Part shown: piece after piece, positions 49,784 through 58,398 of the stretch | Layout of the letters: each line of letters begins with the position of its first letter | How positions within the stretch are numbered: position 1 is the stretch's first letter | Source of the DNA: Pseudovibrio zosterae | GTDB lineage: Bacteria; Pseudomonadota; Alphaproteobacteria; Rhizobiales; Stappiaceae | Direction of reading: 5' to 3' | Assembly: GCF_033843645.1 (NCBI RefSeq) | Contig: NZ_JAWXVZ010000002.1 | Location: 62,001 to 126,000 of the forward strand | DNA: 64,000 nucleotides | Program-made: the position numbers and the translations under genes | Notes under the pieces: model-generated | Databases searched by the model: none | The model's input: the letters and a program-made list of their open reading frames with translations, nothing else | Told to the model about the DNA's origin: nothing

Positions 49784-50974
49784 ATGCCTCAGATCGGTGA
49801 TGTTGTCATCCTAGATGGCGTTAGAACAGCAGTGGGTTCCTATGGCGGTAGCCTTGCATCCATGCGGCCCATCGAGACCGGAACGCTGGTTGCCAAGGAG
49901 GCGATCCAGCGCTCGGGCGTTGAGGCTGCTGAGGTAGATCACGCCGTGTTTGGTCATATCGTGACCACGGGCGATGAAGATGTGTACTTGTCGCGCGCTG
50001 TTGCGCTGAATGCAGGCATGGCTGAGTCATCCAAGGCCATGAACGTCAACCGACTTTGCGGCTCCGCAATCCAGTCCATCGTCAGTGCGACCCAGCTTCT
50101 TGCCCTTGGCGACAGCAAGATTGCGCTTGCCGGTGGTGCAGAGAGCATGAGCAATGGCGTCTACTTTCTCGACAAGGCCCGCTTCGGCTATCGCATGGGC
50201 CACGGCGAAGTGAAGGACATCATGCTCGCCGCGCTTCATGATCCGTTCAAGAAGGAACACATGGGCATAACGGCAGAGCGTATTGCAGATCGCTACGGCT
50301 TTAGCCGTGAAGAAATGGATGCGTATGCTGTAGAAAGCCATGTTCGTGCGAAGAATGCCATTGAAGCAGGTTACTTTAAGGACCAGATCCTGCCCGTTTC
50401 CGTTAAGCAGGGTCGCAAGCAGTTCGTTTTTGATCAGGATGAACATGTGCGCTTTGATGCCTCGCTCGAAGGCATGGCCAAGCTCCGTCCAGCTTTCAGG
50501 AAAGAAGGTTCTGTGACTGCGGGCAATGCGTCTGGCGTCAACGATGGGGCAGCCGCTCTTGTGCTCTCCACCATGGACGAAGCCTCAAAGCGTAATCTCA
50601 AGCCGCGTGCTCGTATCGTTTCCTACGGTTTTGGAGGTGTGGACCCTGACGTCATGGGCCTCGGCCCCATCTGCGCCGTGCCTGAGGCCATGGCGAAGGC
50701 AGGCCTTTCGGTCGCCGATATGGATGTGATTGAGTCGAACGAAGCGTTTGCGGTTCAGGCCATGGCAGTAGCCAAGGATCTGGAGTTTGATCCGGCCAAG
50801 GTAAACCCAAATGGTGGCGCAGTTGCATTGGGCCATCCCGTTGGTGCTACCGGTTCCATTATCACGCTCAAGCTCTTGAGTGAACTGGAGCGGACCGGAG
50901 GGCGCTACGGCCTTGCGACCATGTGCATTGGTGGCGGGCAGGGCATTGCTCTTATCATTGAGCGCCTGGGATAA
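49784..50974 (+). CDS. Acetyl-CoA acetyltransferase (thiolase)
   Basis: A 396-residue thiolase. The active-site Cys92 lies in NRLCGSAIQ. Also present are ESNEAFAVQA, GGAVALGHPVGATG (His near 351) and the second catalytic Cys381 in MCIGGGQG. It condenses two acetyl-CoA, or splits 3-ketoacyl-CoA. It could supply acetoacetyl-CoA for polyhydroxyalkanoate made by the PhaC coded at 61-63 kb. The PhaB reductase is not nearby. Confidence 0.93.
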   Translation: MPQIGDVVILDGVRTAVGSYGGSLASMRPIETGTLVAKEAIQRSGVEAAEVDHAVFGHIVTTGDEDVYLSRAVALNAGMAESSKAMNVNRLCGSAIQSIVSATQLLALGDSKIALAGGAESMSNGVYFLDKARFGYRMGHGEVKDIMLAALHDPFKKEHMGITAERIADRYGFSREEMDAYAVESHVRAKNAIEAGYFKDQILPVSVKQGRKQFVFDQDEHVRFDASLEGMAKLRPAFRKEGSVTAGNASGVNDGAAALVLSTMDEASKRNLKPRARIVSYGFGGVDPDVMGLGPICAVPEAMAKAGLSVADMDVIESNEAFAVQAMAVAKDLEFDPAKVNPNGGAVALGHPVGATGSIITLKLLSELERTGGRYGLATMCIGGGQGIALIIERLG

Positions 50975-51034
50975 CTCTCGGGACTGGCGGAGCGTGCCCG
51001 TTGGTGGTGCGCTACGCCAGTTCTTTGCTTTGCC

Positions 51035-51256
51035 TTACTGCTGTGTATCGGTGGTCTTATACATCCACTTGATTATGAAGGCCGCCGGTACGGTCCATAT
51101 AAGACCTGCAATTGCAAAGAAGACAAATTGAAGGGCCCAATGTTTGCCCTGCATGGTGATGTCGCCGATGACCATTGCCACAAAGCAGTAAACCACCACA
51201 AACGTCACCAGAAAGACCATCCCAATAAAGCGCCTAAGGCTGCTTGGCATTTCCAT
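51035..51256 (-). CDS. DUF2842 membrane protein
   Basis: A 73-residue protein with two hydrophobic segments (about 10-30 and 43-62), matching DUF2842, a small alphaproteobacterial membrane family found near CtaA. It is divergent from the heme A synthase gene. It may be involved in cytochrome oxidase assembly; the family has no proven function. Confidence 0.82.
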   Translation of the reverse strand: MEMPSSLRRFIGMVFLVTFVVVYCFVAMVIGDITMQGKHWALQFVFFAIAGLIWTVPAAFIIKWMYKTTDTQQ

Positions 51257-51421
51257 GCTCCCCTATGCCGACTTTACTCAGGGCTGCTGAGCTCGTGCCG
51301 ACTGTTTTCTTGGCTATAAGACCATTTTGCAAATGGCGATTACGAAAAATCCCTTATAGCCTGTCTCAAGATCCTAGGTGGCCTATATAGCGAAAAAGAT
51401 CAAGCCGACAGACAAAAACGA

Positions 51422-52540
51422 ATGAAAACAGCTTCATATTCACACGATCCGCTGGGTGAGCTGGAGCGCAAGCGGCGCCCGGTCAGATACTGGCTTTACG
51501 CGATCTGCTTCATGATCCTTTGCATGGTTGTGGTCGGCGGTGCGACACGCCTGACGGAATCAGGTCTCTCAATCACGGAGTGGAAACCCATCCACGGGGT
51601 CATTCCTCCGCTCACGACTGAAGAGTGGCTGGAGGAACTGGAGAAGTATCGTCAAATCCCAGAGTATCAGCTCATCAACAAGGGCATGTCTCTTGAGGAG
51701 TTCAAGTTCATCTTCTGGTGGGAGTGGGGGCACAGATTGCTCGGAAGAGCGATCGGCGTCGCGTTCTTTGTGCCATTGGTGTTTTTCTGGTTGCGCGGCA
51801 ATCTCGAGCCATGGCTCAAGCCGCGGCTGGTGGTGGGCTTCTTTCTTGGTGGGCTGCAGGGCGCCATTGGATGGTGGATGGTTGCCTCAGGGCTCGTCAA
51901 TCGCGTTGATGTGAGCCAGTATCGCTTGGCGATCCACCTTACGCTCGCCTGTGTCATTTTTGGCTATCTGCTCTACATCGCCCGGCTTCTGGCTCCAACA
52001 CAGCTATCGCAGAGGGTAGAGGAGCGGCAGGCTGACGTGAGCAACTTTGGTTTGGCATGGTTCATCATGCTGCTGGTCTTCGCTCAGATCTTTCTGGGCG
52101 GCCTTGTTGCCGGTTTGAATGCGGGGCTTGCCTACAACACATGGCCCTTGATGGATGGCGAGTTCATTCCCGATGGCCTTCTCATCATGAGCCCTTGGTA
52201 TTTGAACTTCTTTGAGAATGTTCTGACCGTTCAGTTCCAACACCGCATGATGGCCTACTTCCTTACCGCAGTCATTGCCTATCAAACTGTACTGGTGCTG
52301 CGGGCTTCGACCAGTTCAGGGCTTAAGCGCAATGCCGTGTGGCTCGTTACTGCCATTGCGGTTCAGGTGCTCTTGGGTGTTCTGACAATCCTGAGCAATG
52401 TTGAGCTCTACCGCGCATTGGCGCATCAGGCAGTTGCGGTGTTTGTTCTCGGCTTTGCGGTTGAACAGGTATGCCTCATCCAGAAGGAACGCGCCGGCAT
52501 GAAAAAGTCGCCCGAAACGTTGAAGGCGATATCAGCCTGA
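51422..52540 (+). CDS. ctaA: Heme A synthase (CtaA/Cox15)
   Basis: A 372-residue protein that oxidises heme O to heme A for cytochrome oxidase. It has eight hydrophobic segments and the conserved His set: WWEWGHRLLGR near 98-108, AIHLTLA near 175, FQHRMMAYF near 275 and ALAHQAVAV near 338. The Cys pairs of Bacillus-type proteins are absent, as in Cox15 and alphaproteobacterial CtaA. It opens with RPVRYWLYAICFMI and VVVGGATRLTESGLSI, a family signature. Confidence 0.93.
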   Translation: MKTASYSHDPLGELERKRRPVRYWLYAICFMILCMVVVGGATRLTESGLSITEWKPIHGVIPPLTTEEWLEELEKYRQIPEYQLINKGMSLEEFKFIFWWEWGHRLLGRAIGVAFFVPLVFFWLRGNLEPWLKPRLVVGFFLGGLQGAIGWWMVASGLVNRVDVSQYRLAIHLTLACVIFGYLLYIARLLAPTQLSQRVEERQADVSNFGLAWFIMLLVFAQIFLGGLVAGLNAGLAYNTWPLMDGEFIPDGLLIMSPWYLNFFENVLTVQFQHRMMAYFLTAVIAYQTVLVLRASTSSGLKRNAVWLVTAIAVQVLLGVLTILSNVELYRALAHQAVAVFVLGFAVEQVCLIQKERAGMKKSPETLKAISA

Positions 52541-52566
52541 CGCCAGCACATGTGGCAAATAGAAAA

Positions 52567-52585
52567 GGGCGGCCCTGAGCCGCCC
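52567..52585. terminator. Terminator between convergent ctaA and sulfhydrylase genes
   Basis: GGGCGGC (52567-52573), CCTGA loop, GCCGCCC (52579-52585). Read leftward it is followed by TTTTCT, so it clearly serves the sulfhydrylase gene, which ends at 52612, and probably both. Confidence 0.75.
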
Positions 52586-52611
52586 TTGGTCCTCCGGAGA
52601 GATCCGTATTT

Positions 52612-53895
52612 TTAAAGCGCAGACAGGGCCTGATTGAGGTCTGCGATGATGTCTTCAACATCTTCAATGCCAATGGAGACACGAACTACGTCCGGACCTG
52701 CACCTGCGGCTGATTTTTGTTCATCCGTCAGCTGGCGGTGTGTGGTGGAAGCTGGATGAATGACCAGTGAGCGGGTGTCGCCGATGTTGGCAAGGTGGGA
52801 GAACAGCTCAAGGTTCTTTACGAGGTTCACACCCGCGTCGTAGCCCCCTTTAAGGCCGAAGGTGAAGACCGCACCAGCACCTTTCGGGCAATACTTCTGC
52901 TTCATCGCATTGAACGGGTCGTTCGGCAGGCCTGCATAGGATACCCACTCAACAGCGGAATGGGTCTGCAGGAACTCGGCAACCCTCTGCGCGTTGTCAC
53001 TGTGACGCTGCATGCGCAGGGCCAGCGTTTCGATGCCGGTAAGGAGATTGAAGGCGTTTTGCGGAGAGATTGCTGGTCCGAGATCGCGAAGGCCAAGAAC
53101 ACGGCAGCAGATCGCAAAGGCGATGTTGCCGAATGTCTTGTTCAGGACAACGCCGTTGTACTCTGGGCGTGGTTCGGTAAGCATTGGGAACTTGTCTGAT
53201 GCGCCCCAATCGAATGTGCCGCCGTCAACAATTGCGCCGCCCATTGAGTTACCATGGCCGCCCATGAACTTGGTGAGGGAGTGGAGGACGATATCCGCAC
53301 CATGTTTGAGAGGCTGACACAGGTATGGGGTTGCCATTGTGTTGTCGACGATCAGCGGTACGCCTGCTTCATGTGCGACCGCCGCAATGCTTTCGATGTC
53401 CATGACAACGCCGCCCGGGTTGGCAAGGCTTTCGATGAAAATCGCGCGGGTGTTTTCGTCAATTGCAGCCTTGAAGCTTGCTGCATCAAGGTTCTCCGCC
53501 CACTTCACACCCCAGCCGAAGTTCTTGAAAGAGTGTGTCAGCTGGTTGATGGAGCCGCCGTACAGACGCTTTGCCGCAACGATGTTGCAGCCCGGTGCCA
53601 TCAGGGAGTGGAACGCGAGCAGCTGAGCTGAGTGACCCGATGCCACTGCAAGCGCCGCTGTTCCGCCTTCCAGAGCAGCCACACGCTGTTCGAGGACGTC
53701 GGTGGTTGGATTGGTGATACGGGTGTAGATATTGCCAAAGGCCTGCAGGCCAAACAGCGCTGCTGCGTGGTCCACATCATCAAAGACGAACGATGTTGTT
53801 TGATAGATCGGCGTAGCTCGCGCGCCGGTTGTCGGGTCAGGCTTGGCACCTGCGTGTACGGCAAGTGTGTCAAAGCCCTTGGATTGATCGCTCAT
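52612..53895 (-). CDS. O-acetylhomoserine sulfhydrylase-like enzyme (MetY)
   Basis: A 427-residue PLP enzyme from the ATG at 53895, behind CGGAGGAC. GFDTLAVHAGAKPDPTTGA and PIYQTTSFVF at the start, ASGHSAQLLA in the core, IVDNTMATPYLCQP and SLTKFMGGHGNSMGG (PLP-binding Lys near 210) are family signatures. It would make homocysteine or methionine precursor from O-acetylhomoserine and sulfide. Methionine gamma-lyase or MetZ are close relatives; the length favours MetY. Confidence 0.85.
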   Translation of the reverse strand: MSDQSKGFDTLAVHAGAKPDPTTGARATPIYQTTSFVFDDVDHAAALFGLQAFGNIYTRITNPTTDVLEQRVAALEGGTAALAVASGHSAQLLAFHSLMAPGCNIVAAKRLYGGSINQLTHSFKNFGWGVKWAENLDAASFKAAIDENTRAIFIESLANPGGVVMDIESIAAVAHEAGVPLIVDNTMATPYLCQPLKHGADIVLHSLTKFMGGHGNSMGGAIVDGGTFDWGASDKFPMLTEPRPEYNGVVLNKTFGNIAFAICCRVLGLRDLGPAISPQNAFNLLTGIETLALRMQRHSDNAQRVAEFLQTHSAVEWVSYAGLPNDPFNAMKQKYCPKGAGAVFTFGLKGGYDAGVNLVKNLELFSHLANIGDTRSLVIHPASTTHRQLTDEQKSAAGAGPDVVRVSIGIEDVEDIIADLNQALSAL

Positions 53896-54170
53896 TGAAT
53901 GTCCTCCGTTAAGACCGAGAGATGATGATGGCCCTATGGCGAGCACAGACGTTGGAAAGTCCGTTCTGCGTGAGTGTTTTACACTCTTGTGTTTAGAAAT
54001 CGCCGTGGGGACTATGCCTATAAATGCGTAGCATTTGCAAGCGCTGCTGGGGCGTGCGCTGCAATTTCTAAGGCTTTGAGAACTCAGCTAAAGGTTGAGC
54101 TCAGCTTCATCAGAAAAAAGCCCCACCATTTGGCGGGGCTGTGTCGTTTTGGGTGACGCTTTTGACGCTG
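53896..54170. other. Leader region of sulfhydrylase gene and terminator of next gene
   Basis: No gene is seen. Read leftward, it is the upstream region of the MetY-like gene. A perfect GAGTGT-TTT-ACACTC hairpin sits at 53972-53986. Alphaproteobacterial met genes often carry SAM-II or similar riboswitches here, but I could not match a known consensus. The terminator of the CoA-binding gene is at 54113-54140. Confidence 0.4.
54113..54140 (-). terminator. Leftward terminator of CoA-binding protein gene
   Basis: AGCCCC (54119-54124) pairs with GGGGCT (54135-54140), with two more pairs after a mismatch; read leftward a T-run follows (54118-54113). Confidence 0.75.
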
Positions 54171-54602
54171 CTAGGCAATTTCTAGGCGCTTGATCTCGAT
54201 CTTTGGACATCGATCCATGACGACTTTCACACCCGCGTCTTCAGCCTTCTTCGCAGCCTCTTCGTTGATGATTTGCAGCTGCATCCAGATCGCCTTCGGG
54301 GGTGTTGCGAGCTCCAGTGCCTCATCGGTGACAGCACCAGCAGCTTCCGCATTCCGGAAGATATCAACCATATCGATGGCTTCAGGTACCTGGGCAAGCG
54401 AGGCGAGAACATCCATTCCCAACAGCTTCTGGCCAGCAAGGCCCGGATTAATTGGATAGACCTTGTACCCTTTGCTCTGAAGAAACTTCATGACTTCATG
54501 GCTGGGCCGGTCTTCCTTGGCGCTAGCACCAACCAAGGCAATGGTTTTGGTGTCTTTCAGGATCTGTCCAATAAAGTCGTCGCTATAAGTCAGTGTGCTC
54601 AT
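54171..54602 (-). CDS. CoA-binding protein (YccU-like)
   Basis: A 143-residue Rossmann-type protein. TKTIALVGASAKEDRPSHEV, YKVYPINPGLAGQKLLG and AIDMVDIFRNAEAAG match the CoA-binding YccU family. The cellular role of the family is unclear. In many alphaproteobacteria it lies beside a met sulfhydrylase and enoyl-CoA hydratase, as here. Confidence 0.88.
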   Translation of the reverse strand: MSTLTYSDDFIGQILKDTKTIALVGASAKEDRPSHEVMKFLQSKGYKVYPINPGLAGQKLLGMDVLASLAQVPEAIDMVDIFRNAEAAGAVTDEALELATPPKAIWMQLQIINEEAAKKAEDAGVKVVMDRCPKIEIKRLEIA

Positions 54603-54655
54603 ATGTTCGTTCCGTATCCCTGTCTGAAGAGGTGCCTTTGGACTAGCCGCAGTGG

Positions 54656-55489
54656 TCAGCTATCACGCCATTCTGGTTTGCGCTTTTGCAAAAAGGCGTT
54701 GATGCCTTCTTCCGCGTCACCTGCAAGCATGTTCTGCGTCATGACTTCTGAGGCGTATTGATAGGCCTCACCCAATGGCATTTCCAGTTGGTGGTAGAAC
54801 GCTTTTTTACCGATCTCGACGGTATGTGCCGACTTTGCGGCAATTGTCTCTGCGTACTTTTGTACCACCACTTCTAGATAGTCGCTTGGAATGATGCGGT
54901 TGATCAGGCCAAACTCTTTTGCCGTTGAGGCGTCAACGCTTTCGCCGGTGAGCAGCATTTCCATTGCTTGCTTGCGTGATACATTCCGGGAAAGGGCGAC
55001 CATGGGGGTGGAGCAGAACAAGCCAATGTTCACGCCGGGTGTGCAGAACGTTGCCGTGTCAGTTGCAAGAGCTAAGTCGCAGGAAGCCACCAGCTGACAT
55101 CCGGCCGCAGTGGCTACGCCCGTTACTACAGCGATCACGGGTTTGGGCAGCTCGACGATCTTTTGCATCAAAGCAGCGCATTTGTCGAAAGTCTCTTGGT
55201 AAAAGGTGGCACCCTTGTCTTCTTGTGCGCGGGCTGCGGTCAGCTCCTTCAGGTCGTGACCAGCACAGAAAACCTTACCCTCAGCGCCAATGAGAATAAC
55301 CCGTACGTTGCTGTCGTGCGCAGCTTGGTCCAGCGCTTGTGACAGGGCTTCCATCATCTCATGGGACAGGGAGTTCATTCTCTCCGGGCGCTGCATTACG
55401 ATGCGAAACACACCCTCATGCAGGAGTGTTGCAACTGGTGCTTTGGTTTGCTCAGTGGATACCTCGGTTGCCTCTTCGGTCATTGGCAT
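54656..55489 (-). CDS. Enoyl-CoA hydratase/isomerase family protein
   Basis: A 277-residue crotonase-fold protein. FCAGHDLKEL carries the first CoA-site and oxyanion region, and ATAAGCQLVASCDLA the second. The Glu typical of hydratases is not obvious in AAGCQLVASCDLAL, so exact chemistry is uncertain (ECHDC3-like proteins share this look). It acts on enoyl- or other acyl-CoA in the cytosol. Confidence 0.88.
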   Translation of the reverse strand: MPMTEEATEVSTEQTKAPVATLLHEGVFRIVMQRPERMNSLSHEMMEALSQALDQAAHDSNVRVILIGAEGKVFCAGHDLKELTAARAQEDKGATFYQETFDKCAALMQKIVELPKPVIAVVTGVATAAGCQLVASCDLALATDTATFCTPGVNIGLFCSTPMVALSRNVSRKQAMEMLLTGESVDASTAKEFGLINRIIPSDYLEVVVQKYAETIAAKSAHTVEIGKKAFYHQLEMPLGEAYQYASEVMTQNMLAGDAEEGINAFLQKRKPEWRDS

Positions 55490-55667
55490 TTACCCCCTAA
55501 TGAAATGATTGTTGCCCGCAATCTATCGGCGTTTGTTGCTGCTGCCAAATATCGTTTTGCTATGTTCAAGGGCTAAACCGTCTGCTCTCCCAAAATACGC
55601 CCTTAGTTTGACTGGTGTAACTACGTAGATTTTGTCATAGCTAACACTGTCGTGGGAGGAGGGGCTC

Positions 55668-56099
55668 ATGGACCACCAACTAATGAGCGCGGAAGAGGTG
55701 ACACGTTTTCTGGATAACGTGTTTCCTCAGATGCATGCTCAAGGTCGCATTTATCAGGTCGAGGCCATTGAAGATAAAAAAGCTGTTGTCCTCGTGACGG
55801 CGGGTAAACAGCAGTTGCGACCGGGTGGGACCGTTTCTGGTCCAACACTGATGACGCTTGCAGATTTTGCGAGCTATGCGGCAATTTTGGGCAACGTCGG
55901 GCCGAAGGCGCTCGCGGTGACAACCAATCTCAACATAAATTTCCTGCGAAAAGCAGAGGCGGGGGTCCTTGTGGCAACCTGCCGGATCATCAAGCTCGGA
56001 AAACGCCTTGTCGTGACTGATTGTGAAATCATGCCACAAGGGGGCGGCGAGATGATTGCCCACGCGACGTCGACCTACTCAATTCCTCCTCAGGAGTGA
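55668..56099 (+). CDS. PaaI-family hotdog thioesterase
   Basis: A 143-residue hotdog protein. LRPGGTVSGPTLMTLADFASY and VTTNLNINFLRKAEAG match the PaaI/4HBT family. Catalytic Asp appears in the TLADFAS segment. It would release acyl groups from CoA. It is in the common rplM-rpsI neighbourhood of alphaproteobacteria. Confidence 0.87.
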   Translation: MDHQLMSAEEVTRFLDNVFPQMHAQGRIYQVEAIEDKKAVVLVTAGKQQLRPGGTVSGPTLMTLADFASYAAILGNVGPKALAVTTNLNINFLRKAEAGVLVATCRIIKLGKRLVVTDCEIMPQGGGEMIAHATSTYSIPPQE

Positions 56100-56260
56100 A
56101 CGAAGCAGGGCGGCTGTACTCACCATAAACCTGTGTAGTCTGCTCGGTTGAATTGACTACGGTTTAACTATGGTAATCAGAATCACGTTTGCTGCTCTAG
56201 TAATGAGTATGGGAGATCCTGCCGGTTTTCGGCATGGTGAGTGGGCGTAGTTTTTGAGTT

Positions 56261-56746
56261 ATGAGTACAATCTGGCGTTTCGGAGTGCGTATGGCCTTTT
56301 GGCCGTTTCGTGCGGTTTCCTGGTCTGCAAGTGGCCTCTACATCCTCTTTCTGGCGCTGAATGGCTTGCTGGTACTGGCCATGCCGTTGGTTTGGGATCT
56401 CTATATCCCTGAGGTGCCCCGTTACATGGGGGCATTCCGCGAGACATGGTTCTACCAAGAAACAGAAATTTTCAGCATGCCAGTGGTGTTTTCAACGCTG
56501 GTGTTCTTCAATCTGGTTCTGGCAAACAGCTTCACGACAACGGTGATAGGTAAGGGTAGCTGGGGGCTCTACATGCCGGTGTCCTACATGCCGATATCGT
56601 GGTCAGAGTTCCGCATCATGTTTCGGGGTGCGAGCTACTATCTGGCAGTTTTTTCCTTGGACTGGATGGTTCATGACGCACCGTTTAAGGCAGCGCTTCA
56701 GCAAGTAGCTGCGGTAGCCAGCGGTGTGATGGGCTTGTTGGCCTGA
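56261..56746 (+). CDS. Membrane protein of unknown function
   Basis: A 161-residue protein. Hydrophobic segments lie at about 19-44 (SGLYILFLALNGLLVLAMPL) and 72-92, with an amphipathic rest. Many aromatic residues (FRETWFYQETEIF) mark the loop. No family is recognised. It is the only gene between the thioesterase and the secreted Cys-rich protein. Confidence 0.6.
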   Translation: MSTIWRFGVRMAFWPFRAVSWSASGLYILFLALNGLLVLAMPLVWDLYIPEVPRYMGAFRETWFYQETEIFSMPVVFSTLVFFNLVLANSFTTTVIGKGSWGLYMPVSYMPISWSEFRIMFRGASYYLAVFSLDWMVHDAPFKAALQQVAAVASGVMGLLA

Positions 56747-56773
56747 GGCCAAAAAGTGCCAGCAACTGCAATT

Positions 56774-57076
56774 TCAGTTGGCTGATCGGTCAACAGGATC
56801 GCTTGGTGCGTTTAGCAATGCAGTTGGGCAGCCTTCATGAAGGTGGCGCAGAATAGGGCTGTTCAAAGACATGTCACAGAGGGCCCAAATCTGCTTCTTG
56901 CCAATGCGCAGGCAAGTATGCTCGCCAATCTCAATCCGCTGCCCGCGATTGGTGCAATAGCATTCCGGATAGGAGTAGCCCTCTTTGGCAGGCGGCGGGC
57001 GGAAGATTTCTGCCGTCGCCGGGGCAGTGGACGCAATGAGGCACATGATGATGAGATGTCTCAGTTTCATCCGCAT
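56774..57076 (-). CDS. Secreted Cys-rich protein of unknown function
   Basis: A 100-residue protein with a signal peptide (LIIMCLIASTAPATAEIF; cut after Ala22 likely). The mature part has YPECYCTNRGQRIEIGEHTC and further Cys at about 69 and 84, suggesting periplasmic disulfides. Similar small proteins with this CYC-N-RG pattern are common in Hyphomicrobiales, without known function. Confidence 0.7.
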   Translation of the reverse strand: MRMKLRHLIIMCLIASTAPATAEIFRPPPAKEGYSYPECYCTNRGQRIEIGEHTCLRIGKKQIWALCDMSLNSPILRHLHEGCPTALLNAPSDPVDRSAN

Positions 57077-57201
57077 AGCTTAGCGCAGATTGCCCATGAA
57101 AGCCTACTTCACGATTTATGGAGTGTGATAACGGGTAAGGAATTAGGGGGCCCGTAGGTGGATAATGCCTCCAGAGGGTGTCAAAACGCATGGAAAAAGT
57201 G

Positions 57202-57217
57202 TGGTATTATAATACCA
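57202..57217. promoter_or_regulatory. Perfect 16-bp palindrome
   Basis: TGGTATTATAATACCA reads the same on both strands. It is between the divergent secreted protein gene and rplM. The form TGGTAT...ATACCA is typical of sites for GntR-type regulators; the regulator is unknown. Confidence 0.6.
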
Positions 57218-57274
57218 TTTTTATAAGATGCTGATTTTAAATGGTTTTCGTTTGGATGCTGTTGAAATTTGTGC

Positions 57275-57303
57275 TTGACGCTCTGTCCGTTTGCGCGTAT
57301 CAC
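57275..57303 (+). promoter_or_regulatory. Probable rplM-rpsI promoter
   Basis: CTTGACG (-35 TTGACG at 57275-57280), 17 bases, TATCAC (57298-57303). Alphaproteobacterial promoters often have CTTGAC -35 boxes. The L13 start is 81 bases beyond, leaving room for a leader where L13 could bind. Confidence 0.5.
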
Positions 57304-57383
57304 CCCATCCCGAAGAGGCACTCTGCTCTCGGGCGTTTCCAGTGCCTTGCCTGAATTTCAACTGTCCAACACGGTACAGAATA

Positions 57384-57848
57384 ATGAAGACTCACTCTAC
57401 CAAGGTGGCAGAGGTCGAGAAAAAGTGGATCTTGATCGACGCTGAAGGTGTTGTCGTTGGCCGTCTCGCGGCTTTCGTAGCAAACCGTCTGCGCGGCAAG
57501 CACAAGCCGACCTTCACACCACACATCGACGATGGCGACAACGTCATCATCGTGAACGCTGACAAGGTCGTCCTGACCGGCAAGAAGTACGAGAACAAGA
57601 AGTACTACTGGCACACAGGTCATCCAGGCGGCATCAAAGAGCGTACTGCTCGCGCAATCATCGAAGGTCGTTTCCCAGAACGCGTTCTGGAAAAGGCTGT
57701 TCAGCGCATGATGCCAGGTGGCCCACTCAGCAACAAGCAGCTGAAGAACCTGCGTGTATACGCTGGTAGTGAACATCCGCATGAAGCTCAGCAGCCTGAA
57801 ACGGTTGACGTCAAGAGCATGAATGCCAAGAACGCAAAGAGGGCTTAA
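57384..57848 (+). CDS. rplM: 50S ribosomal protein L13
   Basis: A 154-residue protein from the ATG at 57384; an upstream in-frame start is rejected because L13 begins MKTHSTK in relatives. KWILIDAEGVVVGRLAAFVA, GDNVIIVNADKVVLTGKK and RMMPGGPLSNKQLKNLRVY are signatures. It is one of the first proteins to bind 23S rRNA. It is followed three bases later by rpsI. Confidence 0.97.
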   Translation: MKTHSTKVAEVEKKWILIDAEGVVVGRLAAFVANRLRGKHKPTFTPHIDDGDNVIIVNADKVVLTGKKYENKKYYWHTGHPGGIKERTARAIIEGRFPERVLEKAVQRMMPGGPLSNKQLKNLRVYAGSEHPHEAQQPETVDVKSMNAKNAKRA

Positions 57849-57851
57849 TTT

Positions 57852-58328
57852 ATGTCTGAGCTGCAGTCCCTAGAGGAACTGGGCGAAGCAATCGCCCCAA
57901 CTGAGAACGACGCTCCTGTTCACGTTCAGAAGCTGGACGCTCAGGGCCGTGCCTACGCAACCGGTAAGCGTAAGGACGCAATCGCGCGTGTATGGATCAA
58001 GCCAGGCACCGGCAAAATCACCGTGAACAAAAAAGAGTTCAACGAATATTTTGCTCGTCCAGTGCTTCAGCTGATCCTGCGTCAGCCAATCATGTTGACT
58101 GACCGCGATGGCCAGTACGACATAACCGTCACCGTAACCGGTGGTGGTCTGTCCGGTCAGGCTGGTGCTGTTCGTCACGGCATCTCCAAGGCTCTGACCC
58201 ACTACGAGCCAGAGCTGCGCAGCATCCTGAAGAAGGAAGGCTTCCTCACACGCGATAGCCGCGTTGTTGAGCGTAAGAAGTACGGCCGTGCAAAGGCACG
58301 TCGTTCCTTCCAGTTCTCCAAGCGTTAA
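57852..58328 (+). CDS. rpsI: 30S ribosomal protein S9
   Basis: A 158-residue protein with an acidic N-terminal extension of about 30 residues, as in many alphaproteobacteria. YATGKRKDAIARVWIKPGTG, VTGGGLSGQAGAVRHGISKA and the C-terminal GRAKARRSFQFSKR are S9 signatures. The Arg/Lys tail reaches the P-site tRNA. Confidence 0.97.
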   Translation: MSELQSLEELGEAIAPTENDAPVHVQKLDAQGRAYATGKRKDAIARVWIKPGTGKITVNKKEFNEYFARPVLQLILRQPIMLTDRDGQYDITVTVTGGGLSGQAGAVRHGISKALTHYEPELRSILKKEGFLTRDSRVVERKKYGRAKARRSFQFSKR

Positions 58329-58355
58329 GCTTCAAGAACTCTCGCAGATTTTCAG

Positions 58356-58382
58356 AAGGGCACCTTTCGGGTGCCCTTTTTT
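58356..58382 (+). terminator. Terminator of the rplM-rpsI operon
   Basis: AAGGGCACC (58356-58364) and GGTGCCCTT (58370-58378) form a perfect nine-pair stem with a five-base loop, followed by a T-run to 58382. Confidence 0.92.
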
Positions 58383-58398
58383 GTTGGTGCTCTCAAGA

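Larger units (their letters stand above)
57077..57383 (+). promoter_or_regulatory. Upstream region of rplM and of secreted protein gene
   Basis: No gene is seen. It holds a perfect 16-base palindrome (57202-57217) and, closer to rplM, a promoter candidate (57275-57303). An AT-rich part surrounds the palindrome. Confidence 0.5.

Noticed and set aside
53896..54110. A SAM-responsive riboswitch upstream of the sulfhydrylase gene
   Set aside because: Expected from relatives, but I could not fit the SAM-II or SAM/SAH consensus to this sequence. The only clear element is a short GAGTGT/ACACTC hairpin. A covariance-model search would decide.
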